Shown here in pieces: positions 1-6,876 of a stretch of DNA of 52,155 nt. This stretch comes from Saccharothrix obliqua (lineage in GTDB: Bacteria; Actinomycetota; Actinomycetes; Mycobacteriales; Pseudonocardiaceae). Position numbers and translations under genes: made by a program. Location: NCBI RefSeq assembly GCF_019375475.1, contig NZ_JAHXGQ010000020.1, positions 1 through 52,155 of the forward strand, given 5' to 3'. Position 1 is the first letter of the stretch. Each line of letters begins with the position of its first letter. The notes under the pieces were generated by a model. The model did no database searches. It saw only the letters and a program-made list of their open reading frames with translations, and was not told where the DNA came from.

Positions 1-57
1 GATCTGACCACCCGGTCGCGCGGCACAGCCACCGCGGCGATCCGAACGAGGAGTTGA
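1..57 (+). CDS. possible 3' tail of an upstream gene (partial)
   Basis: The frame beginning at base 1 is open for 18 codons and ends in TGA at 55-57, just before the ATG of the condensation-domain gene at 63. Short overlaps of this kind are common inside actinomycete operons, so this may be the end of an upstream operon member. It is too short to identify and could be chance. Confidence 0.25.
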   Translation, partial: DLTTRSRGTATAAIRTRS

Positions 58-62
58 CCGGT

Positions 63-1436
63 ATGCCCCTGTCCACCCGGCCGGTGCCGTCGACCGTCAC
101 CGTCCCGTTCACGTCCACCGCGGCCACCGCGCCGCTGAGCTGGTCGCAGTTCGGGATCTGGCTGGCCGTGCGGAAGTTCCAGCCGCACGACGCGTACCTG
201 AACGTGCGGTTCGCGGTGCCCGTGCCACCCGGCCCGGACGTGGCGGCCGTCGGGACCGTGCTGGGTGACCTGCTGGCGCGCCACGAGGCACTGCGCACGA
301 CCTACGCCGAAGCGCCCGACGGGACGGTGTCGCAGCGGGTCGCCGCGACCGGCGAGCTGACCGTGCGGGTCCGGTCCTCTTCGGACGGTGCGCCGACCGA
401 CCTCGCGAACGAGCTGGCGGCCCGGTCGTTCCGGCACGACACCGAACTCCCGGTGCGCGCGACGATCCTGCACGACGGCGACCGCCCGACCTGGCTGCTG
501 CTGGTGATCTCGCACCTGTCGATCGACGGCCTGGGCCGCAACCGGCTGGTGGAGGAGATCACCGCGCGGCTCGCCGGTGCGGAGGTCGACGCCGAACCGC
601 CGCCGCTGACGCCCGTGTCGCGGGCGCGGGAGGAGAACGGCCCGGACGGCGAAGCGCTCAACCGGCGTGCCCTGGCCCGGTGGCGCGACCTGATCGAGCG
701 CGTGGACGTGACCAACTTCGCCGAGGAGGTGCCGTTCGACCCGCCGGGGCGCTGGCTGCGCTCCTCGATGTGCTCACCGGCGCTGGGCGCGGCCGTCGAC
801 CACATCGCGCTGCGGAACCGGGTCACCACCCCCACGGTCTACATCGCGCTCACCGCGGTGGCCGTCTCGGCGCTCTCCGGGCGGCCGGTGAGCGTGTTGC
901 GGTGCATGGTCTCCAACCGGTTCACGCCCGCCGAGCGGAGCTACATCGGCAACATCTCCCAAGCCTGCGCGTTCGACGTCGCGGTGGACGACGCGCCGTT
1001 CGACGAGGTCGTGCAGCGGTCGATGGCCGCCGGCATCCGCGGTTACGCGATGGGACGGTACCGCGTCCCGGAGCTGGACGCGATCCTCGACCCCGCCCGG
1101 CTGGACGTGATGCACAACGACTTCCGCGACCTGGCGACGGGCGGCCCGCGGCCACCCGCGCACCCGGTCGAGCGGCTCGCCGACCTGCGCTCGCGCACCG
1201 AACTGAGGCCGACGGAGGTCATCGACTTCTACGACAACCGGTTCTACGTCGAGATCCGGCAGAGCCCCGGCGGTCCCGAACCCGTGGTGATGCTGGACCG
1301 GCGGCACGTCCCGGTGCCCGGACCCCACCCGGTCCTGCTGGCCCTGGAGGACTTCGCCGTGCGGATGGCGACCGGCGTGCCGACCGCGCCCGCCGCCGAG
1401 CAGTTCCGGGACGCGTTCGTCCACAGCGGACGGTGA
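63..1436 (+). CDS. free-standing NRPS condensation-domain protein
   Basis: This 457-aa protein is a single condensation (C) domain with no adenylation or carrier domain. Such stand-alone domains join a carrier-bound acyl group to an amine or alcohol acceptor. The catalytic HHxxxDG motif appears as SHLSIDG near residues 150-156: the second His and the Asp-Gly are kept, the first His is Ser. The N-terminal 'PLSWSQFGIW' and the length fit one C domain. ATG 63 is chosen because GAGGAG (48-53) lies 9 nt upstream; a TTG at 54 would sit directly on that site. The next gene is a carrier protein 59 nt downstream, its likely partner, followed by a glycosyltransferase and DAHP synthase on the same strand. 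The frame is open upstream to the window edge, so a longer protein is not excluded. The substrate cannot be told from sequence. Confidence 0.85.
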   Translation: MPLSTRPVPSTVTVPFTSTAATAPLSWSQFGIWLAVRKFQPHDAYLNVRFAVPVPPGPDVAAVGTVLGDLLARHEALRTTYAEAPDGTVSQRVAATGELTVRVRSSSDGAPTDLANELAARSFRHDTELPVRATILHDGDRPTWLLLVISHLSIDGLGRNRLVEEITARLAGAEVDAEPPPLTPVSRAREENGPDGEALNRRALARWRDLIERVDVTNFAEEVPFDPPGRWLRSSMCSPALGAAVDHIALRNRVTTPTVYIALTAVAVSALSGRPVSVLRCMVSNRFTPAERSYIGNISQACAFDVAVDDAPFDEVVQRSMAAGIRGYAMGRYRVPELDAILDPARLDVMHNDFRDLATGGPRPPAHPVERLADLRSRTELRPTEVIDFYDNRFYVEIRQSPGGPEPVVMLDRRHVPVPGPHPVLLALEDFAVRMATGVPTAPAAEQFRDAFVHSGR

Positions 1437-1495
1437 CCCGGCAACCCGACCACGACCCGGGTCCCGCCCGGACCCGACCGAGCGCGGAGGACGCG

Positions 1496-1750
1496 ATGCC
1501 CGACAGATCCACGGTGGTTGCCCGGCTCAGGACGTGGGTCGGCGAACTGCTGCCCGACCACGACGGAGCGCCCCCCGGTGAGGACGACGACCTGGTGTCG
1601 GTCGCCGGGTTCGACTCCGTGGCGCTGCTGCAACTGCTGACCAAGGTCGAGAACGACTTCGACATCTCCCTGAGCGACCGCGACGACGTCATCCGCGACG
1701 CCCGGTCGATCGGTCTGCTCGCGGAGCACATCGTGCGCATCGCCGGCTGA
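1496..1750 (+). CDS. free-standing acyl/peptidyl carrier protein
   Basis: An 84-aa discrete carrier protein. The phosphopantetheine attachment site is the Ser of 'GFDSVALLQLL' (about Ser41), the usual DSxxxLxLL arrangement at the start of helix II. The strongly acidic N-terminal half and four-helix length fit the family. The ATG at 1496 has a GGAGG (1486-1490) 5 nt upstream. It sits between the condensation protein and the GT8 glycosyltransferase (16 nt gap), so it probably tethers the intermediate these enzymes act on. No adenylation domain is visible; a loading enzyme must lie outside the window or act in trans. Whether it carries an amino acid, aryl acid or polyketide is unknown. Confidence 0.9.
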   Translation: MPDRSTVVARLRTWVGELLPDHDGAPPGEDDDLVSVAGFDSVALLQLLTKVENDFDISLSDRDDVIRDARSIGLLAEHIVRIAG

Positions 1751-1766
1751 GGAAGGACAGGACGCA

Positions 1767-2681
1767 ATGACCCCGACGGACAGCAGCGGCCTCCGCACCA
1801 GGGCCCGCCCAATGCAGTCCCGCACCGGTTCCACGCCCATCGTCTGCGCCATCGACAGCCGTTTCGTCCTACCGCTGTGCGTGCTCATGGAATCGTTGGC
1901 CGACGCCAACGCGCACGTCCTGGACGTGATGCGGGTGATCGTGCTGCACGAGGACCTGAGCCCGGAGAGCATCGAGCGCTTGCGCTTCCACGCCACGCGC
2001 CTGGGCCTGCACCTGGAGTTGCGGCGCGCGGAGGTGGCCGGGCAGGACCTCCCGGTCTCGTCGCGGATCACCAAGGCGACGTACCTGCGGTTGCGGATCG
2101 GGGACATGTTCCCCGACGAGCAACGCGTTCTCTACGTCGACGCGGACATGGTCGTGCTCAGCGACATAGAACCGCTGCTGGCGCAGTCGACCGGCGGTCA
2201 CCCGCTGGCCGCGGTGGTGGACCCCACCGGGCCGCGGTTCCGCTACCGGGAGGCGTCCGAGCGGTGGCGGAAGCTGGGCGTGCCCGTCGACCGGGAATAC
2301 TTCAACGCGGGCCTGATCCTGTTCGACCTCCAGGCGTGCGCGGACACCGACCTGTTCGAGCGGGCCGACGAGTTCCTGGTGCGGTACCCGGAGCTGGCGG
2401 TGCACCACGACCAGGACGCCCTGAACTGGGCGGCCGACGGCGGCTGGGAACGCCTCAACCCGCGCTGGAACACCTTCCCGATGTCCACGATCGCGGCCCG
2501 GCCCGACTACGTGCACCGCGCGGAGTCGGTGCAGCCGCTGCGCTCCCTGCTCCAGGACGAGTCCCGCGCGTCGATCCTGCACTTCAGCGGCAGGCACAAG
2601 CCCTGGCAGGACAACTGCCCGGACGGGCCGTCGCTGCGGCTCTACCGGCGTTACCTGCACCGGGTCGTCGCGCATGAGTAA
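1767..2681 (+). CDS. GT8-family glycosyltransferase (LgtC-like)
   Basis: A 304-aa retaining glycosyltransferase. The N-terminal 'PIVCAIDSRFVLPLCVLMES' strand-helix, the metal-binding DxD motif 'YVDADMVV' (Asp125/Asp127), the 'FNAGLILFD' segment and the C-terminal 'LHFSGRHKPW' are all signatures of the GT8 family, whose bacterial members (LgtC type) transfer galactose or glucose from UDP-sugars with alpha linkage. ATG 1767 lies 16 nt after the carrier gene; an internal ATG at 1812 is an alternative that would shorten the protein before the first conserved strand. Its place between a carrier protein and DAHP synthase suggests it glycosylates a pathway intermediate. A GH36 alpha-galactosidase about 4 kb away makes a galactosyl donor plausible, but this is inference. 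Confidence 0.88.
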   Translation: MTPTDSSGLRTRARPMQSRTGSTPIVCAIDSRFVLPLCVLMESLADANAHVLDVMRVIVLHEDLSPESIERLRFHATRLGLHLELRRAEVAGQDLPVSSRITKATYLRLRIGDMFPDEQRVLYVDADMVVLSDIEPLLAQSTGGHPLAAVVDPTGPRFRYREASERWRKLGVPVDREYFNAGLILFDLQACADTDLFERADEFLVRYPELAVHHDQDALNWAADGGWERLNPRWNTFPMSTIAARPDYVHRAESVQPLRSLLQDESRASILHFSGRHKPWQDNCPDGPSLRLYRRYLHRVVAHE

Positions 2682-2732
2682 CGGGCGCGCCCCGCGCGCC
2701 GCCGCCCTCCGCCCTATCACCGAAGGACGATC

Positions 2733-3887
2733 GTGACCACTGCATCGGGGCTGATCGCCGCGCACCAGCCGGCGTGGTCGGAGCCGGACACCCTGCGTGA
2801 AGTGCTCCACCGGCTGAGCGGGTCGCCACCGCTGGTGGACGCCCGGGACTGCGCCGACCTGGTGGACGAGCTGGCCGCGGTGGCGCGGGGCGAGAAGGTC
2901 GTGCTCCAGGCGGGCGACTGCGCCGAGCTGTTCACCGACTCGGCGCCGGACCGCGTCCGGGCCAAGGCCGGGCAGCTGCACGAGCTGGGCGGGCGGCTGC
3001 GCCGGACGGGCCGGGCGCCGGTCGTGGTCGGCCGGTTGGCGGGCCAGTACGCCAAACCCCGGTCGTACCAGGTCGAGACCGGGGCGGACGGCGTCGAGAT
3101 CCCCGTCTACCTCGGCGACGCGGTCAACGACCTCACGGCGACCGGTGAGGCCCGGCGGCCCGACCCCCGCCGGCTGCTGGCGGCCTACGACCACGCGGCC
3201 CGCGGTCTCCGGACGCTCGCCGCGGGACCCGCCACGTACACCAGCCACGAGGCGCTGCTGCTGGACTACGAACGCGCCCTGCTGCGCCCGGACCAGGTGC
3301 GCGGCGGCGTGTTCGCCTCCTCCGCGCACTCGGTGTGGATCGGCGAGCGCACCCGCGACCCGGGCGGCGCGCACGTCGAGTTCGCCGCGGGCATCACCAA
3401 CCCGGTCGGCGTGAAGATCGGGCCGGACGCCGCCGTCGCCGACGTGGTGGCGTTGGTGACGCGCCTGCTCGGGAACGGGACGCCGGGCCGGTTGAGCCTG
3501 GTCGTCCGGATGGGCGTCGACCGGGTCGGCGAGCGGCTGCCACCGGTCGTGCGGGCGCTGGGCGAGGACGCGCACCGGGTCGTGTGGCTGAGCGATCCCA
3601 TGCACGGCAACACGATCCGCTCGGCGCGGGGGTTGAAGACGCGCGTGCTGGGGTGGATGGCCGACGAGGTCGAGCGGTTCTGCGCCGTGCTCCGGCAGCA
3701 CGGCGCGCACCCCGGCGGCCTGCACCTGGAGGTCACCCCGGACGAGGTGGTCGAGTGCGTGGACACCGACGAGGACCTGGGCACCGGGCCGGACCCGCAC
3801 CGGTACACCTCGGCGTGCGACCCCCGGCTCAACCCCGACCAGGCCGCGGCGCTGGTCGACCGGTTCGCGGACGTCCTCGCCGGCTGA
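2733..3887 (+). CDS. class II 3-deoxy-7-phosphoheptulonate (DAHP) synthase, short form
   Basis: This enzyme condenses phosphoenolpyruvate and erythrose 4-phosphate, the first step of the shikimate pathway. Class II motifs are all visible: metal-ligand Cys in 'AGDCAELF' (about residue 63), 'GQYAKPRS', 'SAHSVWIG', 'WLSDPMHGNT', 'GLHLEVTPDEVVEC' and 'CDPRLNPDQ'. At 384 aa it is shorter than primary-metabolism class II enzymes (about 450-470 aa) and lacks an N-terminal extension where allosteric elements lie, as in PhzC-type cluster enzymes. This fits an unregulated copy supplying aromatic precursor to a pathway. GTG 2733 follows GAAGGACG. The related aminoDAHP synthases of ansamycin clusters are an alternative, but no AHBA-pathway partner is in the window. 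Confidence 0.92.
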   Translation: MTTASGLIAAHQPAWSEPDTLREVLHRLSGSPPLVDARDCADLVDELAAVARGEKVVLQAGDCAELFTDSAPDRVRAKAGQLHELGGRLRRTGRAPVVVGRLAGQYAKPRSYQVETGADGVEIPVYLGDAVNDLTATGEARRPDPRRLLAAYDHAARGLRTLAAGPATYTSHEALLLDYERALLRPDQVRGGVFASSAHSVWIGERTRDPGGAHVEFAAGITNPVGVKIGPDAAVADVVALVTRLLGNGTPGRLSLVVRMGVDRVGERLPPVVRALGEDAHRVVWLSDPMHGNTIRSARGLKTRVLGWMADEVERFCAVLRQHGAHPGGLHLEVTPDEVVECVDTDEDLGTGPDPHRYTSACDPRLNPDQAAALVDRFADVLAG

Positions 3888-4374
3888 CGCGCGGACCGCG
3901 CCGGCGTTCCGGTCCGCTGCGGACAGTGCCCGCGAACCACGCGCGTGAACCATTCCGATTGACCATGCCGCAGGTGAATTGCCGACGCGGGTCTATGCGC
4001 GGATGGCCGCGCACAGGGGATTTCACGGGGGTTCTTCCGCGGTGCGCTGGAGGTCGCGTGGTTCGCGTGTCCCGTCCCCGGTGCGGCGTTTGGTCTGTTC
4101 GGGGGTTAGCCGACAGGCGCTCTTGTCCCCGTCGGGATGCCCCGCGAGACTGATCAACGAGGCCAGGCGGGTCGCCTGCGGCGCTACCGCCATCGCTCAC
4201 ATCACGGGGGAAACGGTGTCCGGCTTCTCGTATGCAGGCAAAGATCCGAGCTACGCCGCACCGTCCTCGGGCACCGCCACTCCCGCCGGCCGGCACTTCC
4301 GCGCCCGACGGGTACCGCCGCGTTGAACCGGCGACCGCTCCCCCGTGACCGCCGATCCCCCTTTCACCGGTTGA

Positions 4375-4404
4375 TCGCCGCCGCCCGCTCCCGGGCGGCG
4401 GCGA
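4375..4404. terminator. 13-bp inverted repeat (possible terminator)
   Basis: Arms TCGCCGCCGCCCG (4375-4387) and CGGGCGGCGGCGA (4392-4404) form a perfect 13-bp stem with a 4-nt loop. There is no T-run, as is common for actinomycete terminators. It lies about 490 nt after the DAHP synthase stop, so it may end that operon or attenuate a leader of the regulator gene. Confidence 0.45.
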
Positions 4405-4427
4405 CCGCGGGATCGGCGCATCACCGC

Positions 4428-4461
4428 GTCACCGGTCCACCACCGTCGATGGACCGGTGAC
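4428..4461. promoter_or_regulatory. 12-bp inverted repeat upstream of StrR-type gene
   Basis: GTCACCGGTCCA (4428-4439) and TGGACCGGTGAC (4450-4461) are perfect inverted copies separated by 10 nt, a spacing seen in dimer-binding operators. It lies about 158 nt before the regulator's TTG start. It does not match the GTTCGAC-type StrR core, so if it is an operator it would bind a different protein. A second terminator hairpin is an equal possibility. Confidence 0.4.
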
Positions 4462-4618
4462 GGCGGGAAAGGCAGCCACCACCGGGCTCCGCCGCGGGCG
4501 GCGTCAGCGCGTCGCGCCGGCCGGGGTCCGCGGCGTCCCCGCGCGGCCGGGACCGATCGCGGGCGGAGGGGCGGTCGCGGACCGGCTCGCGCGCTCATCC
4601 ACCAGAGACGGAGGAACG

Positions 4619-5716
4619 TTGTCCACCCAGAAGAAGGTCGACGACCTGCACCGACATCGCGTCGAGAAGCTGTCCGGGCACCGACGTGGTGAACCAACCC
4701 TCTGCCGGGCGAACGTGGACGTCGTCCGGCAGAGGGTCGGCACCACGCCCACGCCCGGCGTCGACCGCTCGAAGACGCACTTCATCCCGGTGGCGTCCCT
4801 GCTGCCCTCGCAGTGCCTGCGACTGTCCGGTGTGGACGTCGACCACGTGGTGAAGCTCGCGGAGGCGTTGCCCGACCTGCCGCCGATCGTCGTCGACCGG
4901 GCGACCATGCGGGTCATCGACGGCACCCACCGGCTCCGCGCCGCCCAGCTGGGCGGGCAGTCCACCATCGCCGCCCACTACTTCGACGGCGACGAGCGGT
5001 CGGCGTACCTGCTGGCGGTGCAGTCCAACACCCGGCACGGCCTGCCCCTGAGCCGGGCCGACCGCCGGACGGCCGCCGAGCAGCTGATCCGCCTGTACCC
5101 GCAGTATTCCGACCGCTCCCTGGCCCGGCTGTCCGGGTTGTCGGCCAAGACGATCGGCACGATCCGGACCCGGTCGCGGCTGGACGAGCCGGGCGACTCG
5201 CGGGTGGGCACGGACGGGCGGGTGCGGCCGACGAACTCCGAGGAGCGCCGCCGCACCGCGATGGCCTACATCGCCACCCACCCGAAGGCCACGATCCGCG
5301 AGATCGCAGCCGCGGCGGGCATCTCGGTGTCCACCGCGCAGGCGGTGCGCAAGCTCGCGCTCGACCCGGACGGCGCCACGCCGGGCGCGAACCGCGGGCA
5401 GCGGTCCGGCGCCCGGCGCGAGGTGGAGCGGGCGGACCCGCTGCGGCTGTCGATGTCGGTGGCCGAGACGCTCGCCCGGGACCCGGCCCTGCGGGGCACG
5501 GACGCGGGTCGGGTGCTGATCCAGTGGGTGCAGCTGAACATCCGGGTGCACCGGGACCCGCACGAGTTCATCGCGGGCCTGCCGCCCCACTGCGTCAAGC
5601 TGATGCCGAAGGTCACCCGGGCGATGGCCGAGATGCTCAACCACTTCGTCGACTACCTCGACGAGGTGGAGAAGGCCGAGGAGAACCCCCGGTCGGACTC
5701 CTGGCTGGCGGGGTAG
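4619..5716 (+). CDS. StrR/NovG-type pathway-specific regulator (ParB-fold, HTH)
   Basis: A 365-aa protein of the StrR family, activators of antibiotic clusters. The N-terminal part carries the ParB-like nuclease fold ('DLPPIVVDRATMRVIDGTHR', then 'NTRHGLPLSRADR'), followed by a helix-turn-helix around 'YSDRSLARLSGLSAKTIGTI' and a second predicted HTH ('ATIREIAAAAGISVSTAQAV'). The start is TTG 4619: GGAGG (4610-4614) sits 4 nt before it, and the resulting length matches StrR (about 350 aa); the frame is open upstream to 4457 but without such a site. It stands alone between the + strand precursor genes and the convergent - strand tailoring genes. A StrR-like palindrome at 11525-11560 is its most likely target in the window. 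Confidence 0.9.
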   Translation: MSTQKKVDDLHRHRVEKLSGHRRGEPTLCRANVDVVRQRVGTTPTPGVDRSKTHFIPVASLLPSQCLRLSGVDVDHVVKLAEALPDLPPIVVDRATMRVIDGTHRLRAAQLGGQSTIAAHYFDGDERSAYLLAVQSNTRHGLPLSRADRRTAAEQLIRLYPQYSDRSLARLSGLSAKTIGTIRTRSRLDEPGDSRVGTDGRVRPTNSEERRRTAMAYIATHPKATIREIAAAAGISVSTAQAVRKLALDPDGATPGANRGQRSGARREVERADPLRLSMSVAETLARDPALRGTDAGRVLIQWVQLNIRVHRDPHEFIAGLPPHCVKLMPKVTRAMAEMLNHFVDYLDEVEKAEENPRSDSWLAG

Positions 5717-5731
5717 GCGCACCCGCCCCGC

Positions 5732-5749
5732 GACCGGTTCGCGCCGGTC
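5732..5749. terminator. small hairpin between convergent genes
   Basis: GACCGG (5732-5737), loop TTCGCG, CCGGTC (5744-5749) forms a 6-bp stem between the convergent regulator and O-methyltransferase genes, overlapping the latter's stop codon. Weak candidate for a shared terminator. Confidence 0.3.
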
Positions 5750-6743
5750 AGCCGGCGACCTCGAACTCCAGCAGGGTGCGGGCGTCCGCCACCTGCACGG
5801 TGTCGCGCAGCACCAGACCGCACGGCTCGGCCAGTTCCGCCAGTTCGGCGCTGGTGCGCTCCCGGCCGCCGAACGTGCTCAGCATGAACAGGTCGATCGC
5901 CGTGTCGGCGGCTTCCTCCCGCAACTGCTCCACGACGATCACGTGGCCGCCCGGCCCCGCCGCACGGGCGCAGCCCGCGAGGATCTCCCGGGCCTTCGCC
6001 GCGTTCCAGTTGTGCAGGATGTCGGACAGGACGTAGGCGTCCGCCCCGGTGGGCAGGGGGTCGAAGAAGCTCCCGCTCACCGCTTCCGCGCGGTCGGCCA
6101 GCCCCGCCGCCGCCAGCGCCTCGGTCGCCGCCTCGGCGGTGGGCGCGAGTTCGACCAGCCGGCCGGTCACCGCCGGGTGGGCGCGCAGGATCTCGACCAG
6201 CAGCGTGGCCGCGCCGCCGCCCACGTCCACCACGGTCGGGAACCGCGACCAGTCGTACCGCGTGCTGATCTGCGGCGCGAAGTCCCGGAACCGGACCGCC
6301 ATCGTCCGGTCGAACGACTCCCGCAGCTCGGACCGCTCGGCGAGGTCGCGCCAGAAGTCCTGGCCGTACCGGCGCGCGTACGCCGAGGACTCGTCGACCA
6401 CGGCGGGCAGCAGCTCCACGAGCGCCAGTTCCGCGCGGCCGATCGCGCTGTTGATGTCGAGCATCGGCCAGATGCCGCTCGGGTCGTCGCGGCTGAGCTG
6501 CCGCCCCTCCGGCGTGGCCACGTAGCGGTCGCCCTCGCGCGCGAACGCGCCGATGGTGACCAGGTGGTCGAGGACCCGTCGCAGCGGCTCCTCCGCGACA
6601 CCCGCCTTGTCGGCCAGCGCCCGGGCGGTGGCGCCGGTCGTGCCCGCGGCGTCGGCGAGTTCGAGGGTGGCCGCCACCCGCAGGGACATCGGCGTCGCCA
6701 ATCCGGCCATCTCACGCAACGAGCGCCCCGCGTTCGTCGACAT
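5748..6743 (-). CDS. SAM-dependent O-methyltransferase (DnrK-like)
   Basis: A 331-aa small-molecule O-methyltransferase of the carminomycin 4-O-methyltransferase type. Residues 1-90 form the winged-helix dimerisation domain ('LADKAGVAEEPLRRVLDHLV'). The Rossmann domain has the SAM-binding 'VVDVGGGAATLL' motif, and 'LSDILHNW' contains the His used as general base in plant- and DnrK-type enzymes. ATG 6743 is preceded by AGGAGG with suitable spacing; an upstream in-frame start at 6794 has no such site. It lies 133 nt after the alpha-galactosidase gene on the same strand and probably methylates a hydroxyl of the region-1 product. Substrate unknown. Confidence 0.9.
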   Translation of the reverse strand: MSTNAGRSLREMAGLATPMSLRVAATLELADAAGTTGATARALADKAGVAEEPLRRVLDHLVTIGAFAREGDRYVATPEGRQLSRDDPSGIWPMLDINSAIGRAELALVELLPAVVDESSAYARRYGQDFWRDLAERSELRESFDRTMAVRFRDFAPQISTRYDWSRFPTVVDVGGGAATLLVEILRAHPAVTGRLVELAPTAEAATEALAAAGLADRAEAVSGSFFDPLPTGADAYVLSDILHNWNAAKAREILAGCARAAGPGGHVIVVEQLREEAADTAIDLFMLSTFGGRERTSAELAELAEPCGLVLRDTVQVADARTLLEFEVAG

Positions 6744-6855
6744 GTGAGTATTCCTCCTGTTCGTGTGGGGTGCTTTTGGCGTCACCACTGACACCGGAAC
6801 GGCAGCGTATCACCACCGGGTGCGGTGAATTCGCCGACTCGGCAATTCGCGACTC

Positions 6856-6871
6856 CGGCGCTAATGCGCCG
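6856..6871 (-). terminator. short hairpin after the alpha-galactosidase gene
   Basis: CGGCGC (6856-6861), TAAT loop, GCGCCG (6866-6871) forms a 6-bp stem directly downstream of the alpha-galactosidase stop (6877). It could separate that gene from the O-methyltransferase, or be a weak attenuator inside one operon. Confidence 0.3.
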
Positions 6872-6876
6872 ACCGG

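Larger units (their letters stand above)
3888..4618. other. long intergenic region upstream of the StrR-type regulator
   Basis: About 730 bases separate DAHP synthase from the regulator. Short reading frames exist but none has a convincing start, codon pattern or recognisable domain. The stretch holds two strong inverted repeats (4375-4404 and 4428-4461, annotated separately). It probably carries the terminator of the upstream operon and the promoter and control region of the regulator. Confidence 0.5.

Noticed and set aside
2733..3887. AminoDAHP synthase of an AHBA (ansamycin) pathway
   Set aside because: No AHBA synthase, amino-shikimate or kinase genes occur in the window; a plain DAHP synthase is the simpler reading.
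1869..3953. Very long - strand open frame over the glycosyltransferase and DAHP synthase genes
   Set aside because: Arg/Val/His/Pro-rich without domains; it is the mirror frame of two clear + strand genes in high-G+C DNA.
3979..4326. 115-codon frame in the long gap after DAHP synthase
   Set aside because: No ribosome site, no domain; composition like non-coding G+C-rich DNA.
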